A DNA stretch of 64,000 nucleotides, from positions 611,663-675,662 of the forward strand of contig NZ_FOFU01000001.1 of NCBI RefSeq assembly GCF_900111035.1, in the 5' to 3' direction. The stretch is from Treponema bryantii. GTDB lineage: Bacteria; Spirochaetota; Spirochaetia; Treponematales; Treponemataceae. Position 1 is the stretch's first letter. The number at the start of each line of letters is the position of its first letter. Shown here piece by piece: positions 1 to 9,076 of the stretch. The notes below the pieces were generated by a model, which was given only the letters and a program-made list of their open reading frames with translations, was not told where the DNA came from and did not search any database. Position numbers and translations under genes: made by a program.

Positions 1-184
1 CTTTGATGCCGTGACTTGTCAGCTGAAGATTTGCCGGATGGTATGTGTTAATTTCAAAGGTCTGTGTCGGCTGGTAAGGTGCAAAGAACTCTGCAAAAAT
101 CATTACAAGATAAACGAGGGCGAGGAAAATAAGAGAGGTCAATGCGAGAGGTCTTGTCTTGATATACTGTGCTAACTTTTTCAT
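1..184 (-). CDS. ABC transporter permease, OppC/DppC-like, N-terminal fragment
   Basis: Only the first 61 codons lie in the window; the gene runs off the left edge. Translation from the ATG at 184 gives a short basic cytoplasmic stretch, one strong membrane segment at about residues 13-33, and then FFAPYQP just outside the membrane, which is typical of the start of OppC/DppC-type permeases. It starts about 10 bases after the stop of the DppB-like permease, so the two very probably form the membrane pair of one importer. The family call rests on this short piece and on its position; the substrate is unknown. Confidence 0.7.
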   Translation of the reverse strand, partial: MKKLAQYIKTRPLALTSLIFLALVYLVMIFAEFFAPYQPTQTFEINTYHPANLQLTSHGIK

Positions 185-193
185 TTCCGCCCC

Positions 194-1315
194 CTACTCG
201 TTTCCATATCTGATTCTAGGATCTACAATGGCAAGCAGAATATCACTGATTACCATACCAACAAGAACGAGCGCCGAAATAAACATGCTGTTTGCAAGAA
301 CAAGATTTATGTCTTCCTGAAGAACTGCGTCGTACATAAGGCGGCCGATTCCAGGATAAGCAAAGATAATTTCAAGAACGAGCGAGCCTGAGAAAAGTCC
401 TGCAAGAAGGTTTGCACTTCCTGTGATGTACGGGTTCAGGGTATTACGGAAGGCGTGATTAAGGTAAACTCTTTTTTCGCTGATGCCGCGGGAACGCAGA
501 GCAAAGATATAAGGCATTCCCATCTGATCCAGCATTGTTGCGCGGATCATTCGCATTGTGCCTCCAAGTCCGCCGAGGAAAGACGCAAGCAGAGGTAGGA
601 AAACATGATGAGCGTAACTGAATGTAAATTTCATTGGCGCATCTTTAAAAGGAAAATCAGGATATGCGGTCACCGGGAAAAGATTTGTAATAGAAGCAAA
701 AAGCTGAAGTAAAATCAAAAGCAGGATTCCCGGGAAGGCATGGAAGAAAAGCGCAAAGAAGGTTGCGCCTACATCCAGCCGTGTTCCGGCCTTGCTGGAG
801 AAAAAGACTCCGAGCAGGAACGAGAACGTTGTTATAAAAACAAGGGAAATAAGATTCAGTAATACCGAGTTCCACAAGCGGCTCCGTATTAAAAAGCTGA
901 CCGGAGCCTTAGATATGAGGCTTGTTCCCAGGTCGTGGTTCACAATAACTCGTTTGAGCCACTTGAAGTACTGAACGTAAAAAGGTTTATCGAGTCCGAG
1001 CTCGGCACGCAAAGCGTCCATTTGTTCGGTGGTAAAGTTTTTATCTTGTGAGCCACCAAGTGAGTTCACTGCATTTTTTCCACCCTGACTTTCTGTGCTC
1101 GTAAGAAGCTGCTGCGTCATCATCTGGTCAACAATATCTCCAGGAGCAAGTTCCATTAAACCAAAGAGCGCAAAGCCTAATAGAAAAAGAAGAAAAATCA
1201 TTGTAATAATTCTTCCGGTTATAAAGGAAGCAAGAGGTGCTTTTGCCTTAAAAGCTTTTTGCGGTGCAGTAACTGTCGCTTTTAATTTTAAATAAAAGAG
1301 TTTTATTTTATTCAT
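194..1315 (-). CDS. ABC transporter permease, OppB/DppB-like (373 aa)
   Basis: An inner-membrane permease subunit of a peptide/nickel/oligosaccharide-type importer. One membrane segment lies near residues 34-55 and further ones after residue 145. The cytoplasmic EAA-type loop is visible around RSRGISEKRVYLNHAFRN, and the protein ends IVDPRIRYGNE, the usual C-terminus of this family. It is about 60-70 residues longer than a typical OppB because of a larger soluble insert after the first membrane segment (about residues 62-130). The ATG shares one base with the stop of the upstream binding protein, so translation is probably coupled. No matching ATPase gene is visible in the window beside it. 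Confidence 0.88.
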   Translation of the reverse strand: MNKIKLFYLKLKATVTAPQKAFKAKAPLASFITGRIITMIFLLFLLGFALFGLMELAPGDIVDQMMTQQLLTSTESQGGKNAVNSLGGSQDKNFTTEQMDALRAELGLDKPFYVQYFKWLKRVIVNHDLGTSLISKAPVSFLIRSRLWNSVLLNLISLVFITTFSFLLGVFFSSKAGTRLDVGATFFALFFHAFPGILLLILLQLFASITNLFPVTAYPDFPFKDAPMKFTFSYAHHVFLPLLASFLGGLGGTMRMIRATMLDQMGMPYIFALRSRGISEKRVYLNHAFRNTLNPYITGSANLLAGLFSGSLVLEIIFAYPGIGRLMYDAVLQEDINLVLANSMFISALVLVGMVISDILLAIVDPRIRYGNE

Positions 1316-3141
1316 TATCTTCCTTCCTTCAGATAAACGTTGTCTATAAGAGCACTGTTTCTATTATCATAATAGACATTTGTCAGATCCCATTTATTAC
1401 GGATTGCAAAGAAAGATTTTGAGCGCATAAGATAGATTACAGGACATTGTTCAAGAAGGATTTCCTGATACTCATCCCAGATTGCTTTTGCCTTGTCATG
1501 GTCAATTGTAAAACTGCCTTCGTTATAAAGGTAATCAACACGGGCTTCCCAATCTGTTGCCGGTGTTTCCTGCAGGGGATACCATAAGTGTAAGTTTCCA
1601 TAACTCGGCCATACATTAGCTCCCTGCGAAGGAAAGAGATTTTTGCCAAGGCCGATAAAAATAGACTGCCAGTCATAAGTTGAAGTAAGCATTTCAACCT
1701 GCTTCTGAAAATCTACCTGGCGGACATTGATAGTTATTCCAACCTTACTGCATTCATCTGTAATAATCTGAGCCATATCATTTGCGGTAGTTCCACCGCT
1801 TGAAATTAAAAGGTCAAACTCAATCTTATTTCCTTTGTCGTCATAATAGTGGCCATCTTTTTTCACAAAGCCGATTGATTGAAGTAGTTCTTCTGCCTGC
1901 TTTGGATTGTACTTATATTTTAATGTGATATCAGGATTAAAGTATGGATTTACTTCCGGGAAAAAATCATACTTGGCTTCTGCAAGACCACGGTAAGTCT
2001 GCAGGGCAACCCTATCGCGATTGAAAAGACAGCTCATTGCCTGTCGGAATTCCTTTTTGGTAAACCAGTTATAATATGGCTTGTCTTTGTTCTGAGGATT
2101 CTGATTAAAGCTCCACATTGAAGACCCCATAGAACCATCTGCATTGAAAACCGTATAGTCCTCTTTCTGATTTGCAACAAGGTCTTCTACCTGTTCTGGT
2201 GTCGGACTGTAAACTTCTGTTTGTCCTTGTTTGAAAAGAAGATAATCTGTATTTGTATCCCCTACAATCTGATAAATTCTCTGTTCAGGATATGGGATTG
2301 AATTCCCATTAGAATCTTTATCCCAGTAATTTGGATTTCGGGTAAATACAAGTCTCTGGGCTGGAATGTATTCTGTGATATACCACATTCCGCAGGAAGG
2401 TATTTCTTTTGGATCCTTATCAATACTGAACAAAGCCTTTATTCCCTCAGCCCCATTTTTCTCTTTTGCAGGCTTAAATATAAATGAAGGACAAAGTTTC
2501 ATATTAGTTGAGAGCATAGGATCTGCAACTATTCTAGGATAGATAAATTCAAAAGTCTTGTCATCGATTTTTTTACAGTCGATATGGGCTTCTGTACCAT
2601 CTTCCATCAAAATCCATTGTGAGCCGTAGCCATTAGACCCCATATCTGGATCTCCATCGATTTCGTTATACCAGAAAACAAAATCATCTGAAGTTACAGG
2701 GATCTTTTTATCTGAGCCATACCAGGTCCAATAAAAATCATCTCGGATTGTAAAACGAACTGTAAGGGTATTTGCTTCTTCGTCGGTTATTATTTGATAA
2801 TAAGCAGCTCTAGGCTTCCATTCGCGGGTTGTCATGTCGTAATCGCTAAGATATTCCAGTGTCATACTTACAATAGAAGCACTTGTACCGTCGCGTTCAG
2901 CAATTACCTGATTAAAAGTTTTTGGATCAGATAAGATTGTGTCATACCAGATGCCACCGACATTTCCGGCTTTAAATTCCTGTCCAGTCCAGGGTTTGCT
3001 AAGTGTTTTTTGTATTAGTTCAGCATTTAGATTCTGGGAATGTAATTCTATTTCTTCCAGTGTCATTTCTGGAATTTTAGAGCAGGATGCCATCAAAAAG
3101 CATAATATGCCCATTGATATACATATAGTTTTTTTATTCAT
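1315..3141 (-). CDS. ABC transporter substrate-binding lipoprotein, family 5 (608 aa)
   Basis: A periplasm-facing solute receptor of the SBP_bac_5 (OppA/DppA-like) family. The N-terminus is a lipoprotein signal, with LMASC giving a lipidated Cys at residue 20. The body has family-5 features: an FTIRDDFYWTWYG segment near residue 130, a long receptor body, and a C-terminal segment DEYQEILLEQCPVIYLMRSK that resembles the usual end of the fold. Homologues of this kind are often fed by DppBC permeases, which follow directly. Peptide or oligosaccharide are both possible substrates. A hairpin just before the ATG could mask the Shine-Dalgarno (see 3142-3185). Confidence 0.88.
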   Translation of the reverse strand: MNKKTICISMGILCFLMASCSKIPEMTLEEIELHSQNLNAELIQKTLSKPWTGQEFKAGNVGGIWYDTILSDPKTFNQVIAERDGTSASIVSMTLEYLSDYDMTTREWKPRAAYYQIITDEEANTLTVRFTIRDDFYWTWYGSDKKIPVTSDDFVFWYNEIDGDPDMGSNGYGSQWILMEDGTEAHIDCKKIDDKTFEFIYPRIVADPMLSTNMKLCPSFIFKPAKEKNGAEGIKALFSIDKDPKEIPSCGMWYITEYIPAQRLVFTRNPNYWDKDSNGNSIPYPEQRIYQIVGDTNTDYLLFKQGQTEVYSPTPEQVEDLVANQKEDYTVFNADGSMGSSMWSFNQNPQNKDKPYYNWFTKKEFRQAMSCLFNRDRVALQTYRGLAEAKYDFFPEVNPYFNPDITLKYKYNPKQAEELLQSIGFVKKDGHYYDDKGNKIEFDLLISSGGTTANDMAQIITDECSKVGITINVRQVDFQKQVEMLTSTYDWQSIFIGLGKNLFPSQGANVWPSYGNLHLWYPLQETPATDWEARVDYLYNEGSFTIDHDKAKAIWDEYQEILLEQCPVIYLMRSKSFFAIRNKWDLTNVYYDNRNSALIDNVYLKEGR

Positions 3142-3185
3142 AAAAATCCACCCATATATAGTTTACAATACACAGGTAGATTTTT
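3142..3185 (-). promoter_or_regulatory. Inverted repeat masking the Shine-Dalgarno of the family-5 binding protein
   Basis: On the minus strand an 11-base arm (AAAAATCTACC) pairs with GGTGGATTTTT, one G-U pair included, across a 22-base loop. The second arm contains the GGTGG ribosome-binding site and touches the ATG. If folded in the mRNA it would hide the start region. This is seen in the sequence; the regulatory role is inferred. Confidence 0.4.
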
Positions 3186-3221
3186 AAAGTTGAAATTTAA
3201 ATATAAGAAAAATTTATTAGC

Positions 3222-4073
3222 CTAACCTTTAAGACCACCGCTGCTTACGCCGTTTACAATATACTTTCTTGTAAGAATGAAAAGTATAATCATTGGGAGA
3301 ACAACGATTGTTGAGGCAGCCATAAGATATTCAGAATAGCTGGCAGCTTCTGTAGTGAAAACCTGAAGACCATATGGCAATGTTCGGCTTTTTGCGTCTG
3401 AAGTTACATAGAGCGGCCACATAAAGCTGTTCCATGAAGACAATGCGTTAAGCAATATAATAGTAAAAAGAGATGGTTTTGCAATCGGAACCATGATACG
3501 CCATAGGTAAAGCCAGTTTGAAGCACCGTCTATTCTTGCAGAATAATAAAGATTGTCTGAAATAGTATCAAAAAAGTTTTTGAGAATGTATGTATAAAAG
3601 ATGCTTGCGATAAAAGGCATTACCAGAGCAGGTATTGTATTGTACAATTTGATTTTTACGATTGTAGTATAATTTGTGATGATTAACATTTCAAAAGGAA
3701 TCATCATAAGGCTTAGCAGAATTGAAAAGATAAGGCTGCGGCCCGGGAATTTCAGTTTTGAAAAAGCAAATGATGCGAGAATTGTTGTGGTGGTTGTTGT
3801 GAGAACTGAAAGCACCATTACAATTACTGAGTTTATAAAATATTTTCCAAACGGAGCCATTGAGAAGGCTTCGCGATAATTTACAAAAGAAAAATTTGCC
3901 GGAAAGAATTTCGGCGGAAACATGATTGCTTCTGCATGTGTTTTGAACGATGTGAGTATCATCCAGATGAACGGGAACACCATTATGATGGAGCCGAGGA
4001 TTAAAAAGAAGTAAACAGGGATTTTTGCGAAAGATATTCGGGTCAAGCCCGACAATGACAGCTTTTTTTTCAT
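3222..4073 (-). CDS. Carbohydrate ABC transporter permease, MalG/UgpE-like (283 aa)
   Basis: An inner-membrane permease of the CUT1 sugar importer family. About six membrane segments are visible. The EAA loop ARIDGASNWLYLWRIMVPIAKPS (read in two parts) carries the ARIDGAS...P pattern typical of MalG-like subunits. Length is normal. It overlaps the upstream MalF-like gene by four bases (ATGA), so it is the last gene of the binding protein-ATPase-MalF-MalG set. The specific sugar, or glycerol phosphate, cannot be read from sequence alone. Confidence 0.92.
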   Translation of the reverse strand: MKKKLSLSGLTRISFAKIPVYFFLILGSIIMVFPFIWMILTSFKTHAEAIMFPPKFFPANFSFVNYREAFSMAPFGKYFINSVIVMVLSVLTTTTTTILASFAFSKLKFPGRSLIFSILLSLMMIPFEMLIITNYTTIVKIKLYNTIPALVMPFIASIFYTYILKNFFDTISDNLYYSARIDGASNWLYLWRIMVPIAKPSLFTIILLNALSSWNSFMWPLYVTSDAKSRTLPYGLQVFTTEAASYSEYLMAASTIVVLPMIILFILTRKYIVNGVSSGGLKG

Positions 4074-4978
4074 TTCAGTCCCTTCCTTCCCATTCGTTTT
4101 TTGAGATGGAGCTCAAGCATTGTTACTACGAAAATACAGAGGAAAAGAATTACGGCTGCGGCGGCGGCATAACCATACTTTCTCTTTTCCATCATTGCAT
4201 ATCTGATATAATAAACAACTGTGTAGAGATTGTAATAAGGTCCCGGTTTTCCATAGAACAGCGGATACAGCTCACTAAAAACCTTAAAGCAGGTGATTGT
4301 ATTAACAATGCACACAAGGAAGATTGTCGGAGACAAAAGTGGAACTGTAATTTTAAAGAAAATCCGCATAGGCTTTGCACCGTCTACACGCGCAACTGTA
4401 TAATACATTTCATTGATGTTCTGCATTCCCGAAAGCAGAATGATAATTGTGAACGGGAGAATATTCCAGACTCCAAATATGATAAGGGCAAGCAGCGACC
4501 ACTTTGATTCAGTTACCCACCCGATTTTTTCAATTCCGAATTTTGAAAGCACCCAGTTGATAATTCCGTACTGCTGGTTATACATCAGTCGCCAGATAAG
4601 GCCGACCGCAGTTACAGAAGTTACCATAGGCAGAAAGAAGGCTGTTTGAAAAACTGCACTTCCCTTTACTTTTTTATTTAAGAGATTTGCAAAAAAAAGT
4701 GATATAGCAGTACTGATTGGAACGACAAATAAAACATAAAGCGCAGTGTTCTTTAAGCCTGAAATAAATTTGTCATCAGTTAGAACATATTTATAATTTT
4801 CAAAATTAAAAGCTTTAAAAGTTCCTTTCAGATAGCTGTAGTTTTCTTTAAAGGAAATAGTAAAAACGTTGATTACCGGATAAAGAGTAAAGATGATTAT
4901 GAAAATCAGAAACGGAGAAAGATAAAGCCAGGGTTCAATTTTACTGAAACGCTTATGGCGTTCTGGTGAATATTTCAC
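4070..4978 (-). CDS. Sugar ABC transporter permease, MalF/UgpA-like (302 aa)
   Basis: The second membrane subunit of the CUT1 importer. The first hydrophobic segment is PWLYLSPFLIFIIIFTLYPV at about residues 16-35. The EAA loop around VARVDGAKPMRIFFKITVP is the family signature. The start codon is GTG, overlapping the TAG stop of the ATPase gene by one base, which suggests translational coupling. It pairs with the MalG-like protein to form the transmembrane channel. Length (about 300 aa) is typical of UgpA/MsmF-type proteins, which lack the extra N-terminal segments of E. coli MalF. Confidence 0.92.
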   Translation of the reverse strand: MKYSPERHKRFSKIEPWLYLSPFLIFIIIFTLYPVINVFTISFKENYSYLKGTFKAFNFENYKYVLTDDKFISGLKNTALYVLFVVPISTAISLFFANLLNKKVKGSAVFQTAFFLPMVTSVTAVGLIWRLMYNQQYGIINWVLSKFGIEKIGWVTESKWSLLALIIFGVWNILPFTIIILLSGMQNINEMYYTVARVDGAKPMRIFFKITVPLLSPTIFLVCIVNTITCFKVFSELYPLFYGKPGPYYNLYTVVYYIRYAMMEKRKYGYAAAAAVILFLCIFVVTMLELHLKKRMGRKGLK

Positions 4979-5949
4979 TACAGTCTCCTTCCCTGATTGT
5001 CAAAATAAAAGACTCCTTTTTCTTTAAGGCTTATTTTTATTTTTGAACCTGTTGTAATGCTTTCATCTTCAAGATTCAAAATGGCACGAACTGTATTGCC
5101 ACGGTATGAAAGAGTTACAATCTGATCCTTTCCCATTTCACTGATGGCAAGGATTTCAGCTTCTGTACCATTGTCGTCAAGGTAGAAGCTTTCCGGACGG
5201 ATTGCTGTAATTTTCTGATCTTCAACAAGTTTATTTGCCGGAGGATTTCCTAAGAACTCTGCAACAAACAAACAGTTTGGATTTTTATAAAGTTCCTGAC
5301 ACAGCCCGCTTTGAATTAAAAGGCCGTCTTTCATTAAAAGAATGCTGTCTGAAATAGACATGGCTTCTTCCTGATCGTGAGTTACAAAAACTGTTGTAAC
5401 TCCAGTTTCCTTCTGAATGCGGCGGATTTCTTCGCGCATTTCAAGGCGGAGTCTTGCGTCAAGATTTGAAAGCGGTTCGTCCATCAGAAGCAGCGCCGGA
5501 TTTTTTACCATTGCACGTGCAATAGCAACGCGCTGCTGCTGACCACCACTGAGTTCTGAAGGATAACGTCGCAAAAGAGTATCAACATGAACAAGCTTTG
5601 CAATTGCATCTACCCTTGCCTTACGTTCTTCTTTATTTACCTTAAGGACTTCAAGCGGGAACGAAATGTTTTCGCTTACAGTCATATGAGGATAAAGCGC
5701 ATAGTTCTGGAAAACCATGCCGATGTTTCTCTGGTCTGGAGGAAGCGCTGTAACATCTTTATCATCAAAAAAGATTTTACCTTCTGTTACAGGAATAATT
5801 CCACAGAGCATATTTAGCAAAGTAGATTTACCGCAGCCCGAAGGACCGAGCAGACAAATCAGATGCCCGTCTTCAAGCTCTGCGGAAAAATTACTTACAG
5901 CAGTTGTGTGACCAAATTTCTTTGTTACGTTATCTATTCGAACTTGCAT
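4978..5949 (-). CDS. Sugar ABC transporter ATP-binding protein, UgpC/MsmX/MalK-like (323 aa)
   Basis: A cytoplasmic ATPase that powers the CUT1 importer. Walker A is GPSGCGKS at 35-42, the signature LSGGQ is at 133-137, Walker B ends in MDEP at 156-159, and the switch His is H191. The C-terminal part after about residue 230 is a regulatory OB-fold (TOBE-like) region as in MalK/UgpC, somewhat shorter than in MalK. It lies three bases downstream of the binding-protein gene. As the only visible ATPase in this cluster it might also serve the neighbouring DppBC-like permeases, but that would be unusual across families. Confidence 0.93.
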   Translation of the reverse strand: MQVRIDNVTKKFGHTTAVSNFSAELEDGHLICLLGPSGCGKSTLLNMLCGIIPVTEGKIFFDDKDVTALPPDQRNIGMVFQNYALYPHMTVSENISFPLEVLKVNKEERKARVDAIAKLVHVDTLLRRYPSELSGGQQQRVAIARAMVKNPALLLMDEPLSNLDARLRLEMREEIRRIQKETGVTTVFVTHDQEEAMSISDSILLMKDGLLIQSGLCQELYKNPNCLFVAEFLGNPPANKLVEDQKITAIRPESFYLDDNGTEAEILAISEMGKDQIVTLSYRGNTVRAILNLEDESITTGSKIKISLKEKGVFYFDNQGRRL

Positions 5950-5952
5950 TTT

Positions 5953-7224
5953 TTATCGGCCGTTTAAAGCGTCGTTACACTGCTTTTCAATTGCAGCTAC
6001 GGCTTCTTTTGCAGTCATCTTTCCATCAACAACGTAGTTGAGGTACTCTTCAAGAATCTTACGAACTGCAGCAGAACCTGTTACGTTAGGGAATGAACCG
6101 GAAACAGCCATGTTAGCCTGAACGTATGGAAGAGCTGAAGTTGCTGGAAGATTTTTCAAATATGCAACGTATTCTGGAACATCAGCTGAAGTTCCATAAG
6201 GACAAAGTGCTGAGTTTGCAATTGCCCACTTAGCAGCGTTTTCACGGTTAAGGAAGAACTTAACGAATTCGTAAGCACCTTCATCAACTGCATCATTTCT
6301 GTGAAGGAAGATAGGACCACGGTTCCAAGCTGTGTAGAAATTACCAGAAATCCACTTAGCCATTCCAAGTTCACCCTTTCCTTCTACCATCTGAATGTAC
6401 TGATCGTTTACACAAGAACCAGAGAAAGAAGCGATATCACCGTTAGCAAGGTCTTCTGAAGAATAACGTCCGATTGTGTTGAAAGAGAAATATCCCTTCT
6501 TACAGTTATCAGCATACCACTGATAGATTTCTTCAAGTTTAGGACCACAGAAAGTTACGTGTTTGTTAGCAACGTCAATATAGCCAAGACCATTGTGCAT
6601 AATCAATTCCTGGATATTGTCTACAAGACCATCTGAGTGGAAACCTGGAATACCTTTCTTTTCTTTGATTGTCTTAGAAACTTCAACAAGTTCATCCCAG
6701 TTTGTTGGAGGATTCAAGCCAAGCTCTTCAAAAATTGTTTTGTTATAGAAAAGAACAGGACCTGTTGTACAGCCAGGAAGATAGTAGATACCACCGTCTT
6801 CAAAACCGAGTACGTCAGTCTTCATTGCCTCTGGAAGAGAATCAATGATGTTCTGCATTGTCTTGTCGCCTTTCTTGTTATCTTTCTTGATATATTTGCG
6901 GATATCAATTGCAAGACCTTCGTTAGCATAATCTACTGCAGTTGTACCATAGTTGAAAATAATGCTAGGTCCGATTCCGTTTGCTACAGCATTGTAAACA
7001 GTGTCTGTAAAGCCTGCATAATCCTGATTCTTTACTTCTACTACATATTTTGACTGTGTAGCATTGAATCTGTCTGCTGCATCATTAAGGGCAGCTGCCT
7101 GCTTACCATTGTAAGTGTGCCAGATTTCAACAGTAACTTTCTTGTCTTTTGACTTTTTACCAGCAGCGAAAATCATGCTGGAAACAAGTACCATTGAAAC
7201 TAAGATTGTGATGATTTTTTTCAT
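5953..7224 (-). CDS. Sugar ABC transporter substrate-binding protein, UgpB-like (423 aa)
   Basis: An extracytoplasmic solute receptor of family 1 (SBP_bac_1) for the CUT1 importer. The ATG at 7224 is chosen because it begins a clean signal peptide (MKKIITILVSMVLVSSMIFA, cut near residue 20) and has AGGAGT upstream. A longer frame to 7338 adds 38 residues that do not look like a secretion signal. No lipobox Cys is present, so the protein is probably free in the periplasm. The body has family-1 features such as TVEIWHTY and an N-domain GIGPSIIFNYG segment. It is the first gene of the sugar transport operon and has a good promoter upstream. Confidence 0.9.
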   Translation of the reverse strand: MKKIITILVSMVLVSSMIFAAGKKSKDKKVTVEIWHTYNGKQAAALNDAADRFNATQSKYVVEVKNQDYAGFTDTVYNAVANGIGPSIIFNYGTTAVDYANEGLAIDIRKYIKKDNKKGDKTMQNIIDSLPEAMKTDVLGFEDGGIYYLPGCTTGPVLFYNKTIFEELGLNPPTNWDELVEVSKTIKEKKGIPGFHSDGLVDNIQELIMHNGLGYIDVANKHVTFCGPKLEEIYQWYADNCKKGYFSFNTIGRYSSEDLANGDIASFSGSCVNDQYIQMVEGKGELGMAKWISGNFYTAWNRGPIFLHRNDAVDEGAYEFVKFFLNRENAAKWAIANSALCPYGTSADVPEYVAYLKNLPATSALPYVQANMAVSGSFPNVTGSAAVRKILEEYLNYVVDGKMTAKEAVAAIEKQCNDALNGR

Positions 7225-7309
7225 GAGATACTCCTGAATGTTTTTAATCGCGTTGCCGTCGTGAGGCAAGGAAAGTGATGTGGAGTTCATCACTGCGGGA
7301 TTTTTTTTG

Positions 7310-7338
7310 ATGATAGCATTATTCAACGCTTTATTCAA
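7310..7338 (-). promoter_or_regulatory. Sigma-70-like promoter for the sugar ABC operon
   Basis: On the minus strand a TTGAAT -35 box (7333-7338) and a TATCAT -10 box (7310-7315) are separated by 17 bases. The transcript would start about 80 bases before the ATG at 7224. Within this leader, near 7274-7309, a GTGATG/CATCAC hairpin is present. Confidence 0.5.
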
Positions 7339-7352
7339 TTAAATAGAAATGA

Positions 7353-7358
7353 TATACT
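7353..7358 (+). promoter_or_regulatory. -10 box abutting the carboxylesterase start
   Basis: TATACT ends six bases before the ATG at 7365. No Shine-Dalgarno lies between. A transcript starting at the usual distance would begin at or within a base or two of the start codon, that is, be leaderless. The -35 region is weak. Confidence 0.4.
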
Positions 7359-7364
7359 ATAAAT

Positions 7365-8975
7365 ATGAGCAAAAGTTTAATCAAATCTGTTGTATCATCT
7401 TTTTTTCTTATAATTTTACTCTTTTCATGTGCTTCAACAATCAAGCAGACAAATCCAACTGGGCAAAAAGTTCAGTTAAGAACTGATGTTGTAAATGTAA
7501 CTGGCGGAGAATTAAGAGGAATTTATACTCAGGATGGAAATATAGAAATTTATGCTGGTGTTCCATTTGCAGCCCCTCCTGTTGGAGAACTGCGCTGGAA
7601 AGAACCTCAGGATATTATTCCATGGGGTGGTATTTTAGAAGCAGATCACTTTGCTCCTATGGCAATGCAGAAAAAGAAATCTGCTTTATATAACTTTTTA
7701 TTTCAGCTTTATACTCATTCTCAAAAAGATAGAACATTTAATGGTCCTCAAAGTGAGGATTGCCTTTATCTGAATGTATGGAAGCCTTCTGAAAAAGCTC
7801 CTGAAGGTGGCTGGCCTGTTCTTGTTTATATTCATGGCGGTTCTTTAATGTCCGGTCAGAGCTGGTATGAAAAATATGATGGTGAGAATCTTGCACGAAA
7901 TGGAATTATTTTTGTCAGCATAGCATATAGAACTGGTGTTTTCGGATACTTAGCTGATAAAGAACTGGCAGCAGAATCTGAACACGGAACAACAGGTAAC
8001 TATGGACTTTTAGATCAGATAAAAGCATTGGAATGGGTTCATAATAATATAGCAGCTTTTGGCGGTAATGCAGATAATGTTACAATTGCCGGAGAATCTG
8101 CCGGTTCATCATCTGTAAATGCTTTATGTGCTAGTCCTCTTACAAAAGGTTATTTCCGTCGTGCTATTGGAGAAAGCTCTTCTGTAATTCAGAAGACTCC
8201 ACCCCACACTTTCCGAAAAATGGAAGCAGCATTAAAAATGGGAGACGACATAAAAGCAGAATTCAACTGTAAAAACATTGAAGAATTACGTGCTGTTCCA
8301 GCTGAGAAATTGATTAAAACTAAGTATGCAAATAATTCAATGTGTGTTGATGGCTATGCTCTTCCACAGACTCCTTTTGAAATCTATCAAAAAGGTGAAA
8401 ATCATGAAGAAGCTCTTTTGAACGGATTTAATAAACAGGAGGCCTTTGGTTTTACCTATTTTACAAAAGTTAATAAAGATAATCTTGCTTCGCTTCTTGA
8501 ACCAAGCTTAAAAGACAATACAGATGATTTCCTTTCTCAATATGGAGAAATTAAAACTAAAAAACAGGCAAGAGAAATATATAATGAAGTTTTCTCTGCT
8601 GTTTGTTTTACTTATCCTCATGAATGCTGGTCTAATACTGTAAAAGCACAGGGAAAGCCTGTTTATGAATATTATTTCTCTCGTGAAAACAAAGAGTTTG
8701 GAACCTATCATTCTGGAGAAATAATTTATGCCTATAAAAATATTCCTCACACAAAAAATTACGAAGCATACGATTATGAGCTTGAAGAAATAATGAGTTC
8801 ATACTGGTTGAACTTTGTAAAGACTGGAAATCCTAATGGTCTTGATACAAATGGTAATCCACTTCCTGTATGGGAAACAAAGGCAGAAAGCAATGGGCTT
8901 CTGATGGAATTAGGTGATACCTGCACTATGGTAGAAGATCCGTTTGCTTATGTTTATAAGTATATAAAAAAATAA
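7365..8975 (+). CDS. Carboxylesterase type B family lipoprotein (536 aa)
   Basis: An alpha/beta-hydrolase esterase, probably anchored to a membrane by a lipid. The signal ends in LLFSC, giving lipidated Cys22. The type-B signature EDCLYLNVW is at 131-139, the oxyanion region HGG at 157-159, and the nucleophile Ser245 sits in GESAG (243-247). The catalytic His is probably in the GTYHSGE segment near the C-terminal quarter. Length is normal for bacterial type-B esterases. In gut bacteria such enzymes often remove ester groups from plant polymers or small esters; the true substrate is unknown. It is a single gene between two divergent or convergent neighbours, ending in a strong shared terminator. 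Confidence 0.9.
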   Translation: MSKSLIKSVVSSFFLIILLFSCASTIKQTNPTGQKVQLRTDVVNVTGGELRGIYTQDGNIEIYAGVPFAAPPVGELRWKEPQDIIPWGGILEADHFAPMAMQKKKSALYNFLFQLYTHSQKDRTFNGPQSEDCLYLNVWKPSEKAPEGGWPVLVYIHGGSLMSGQSWYEKYDGENLARNGIIFVSIAYRTGVFGYLADKELAAESEHGTTGNYGLLDQIKALEWVHNNIAAFGGNADNVTIAGESAGSSSVNALCASPLTKGYFRRAIGESSSVIQKTPPHTFRKMEAALKMGDDIKAEFNCKNIEELRAVPAEKLIKTKYANNSMCVDGYALPQTPFEIYQKGENHEEALLNGFNKQEAFGFTYFTKVNKDNLASLLEPSLKDNTDDFLSQYGEIKTKKQAREIYNEVFSAVCFTYPHECWSNTVKAQGKPVYEYYFSRENKEFGTYHSGEIIYAYKNIPHTKNYEAYDYELEEIMSSYWLNFVKTGNPNGLDTNGNPLPVWETKAESNGLLMELGDTCTMVEDPFAYVYKYIKK

Positions 8976-9054
8976 TTCCTCACAAAGTTTAAGAGGACAC
9001 AGAGAAACATTGTAAGAAATGTAACTCTGTGTCCTCTTTTATTCTGTGAGGAAT
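8975..9054. terminator. Nested hairpin, bidirectional terminator
   Basis: A perfect 14-base stem (8991-9004 with 9025-9038, AAGAGGACACAGAG) sits inside an outer 10-base stem (8975-8984 with 9045-9054, ATTCCTCACA). A short T run follows the inner stem on the plus strand. It lies between two convergent genes and probably ends transcription from both sides. Confidence 0.8.
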
Positions 9055-9076
9055 ATGTCGGCAATAATAGTAAGCC

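Noticed and set aside
7225..7338. Longer N-terminus for the UgpB-like binding protein
   Set aside because: The 38 extra residues are not a signal peptide, and the ATG at 7224 has AGGAGT and a clean secretion signal.
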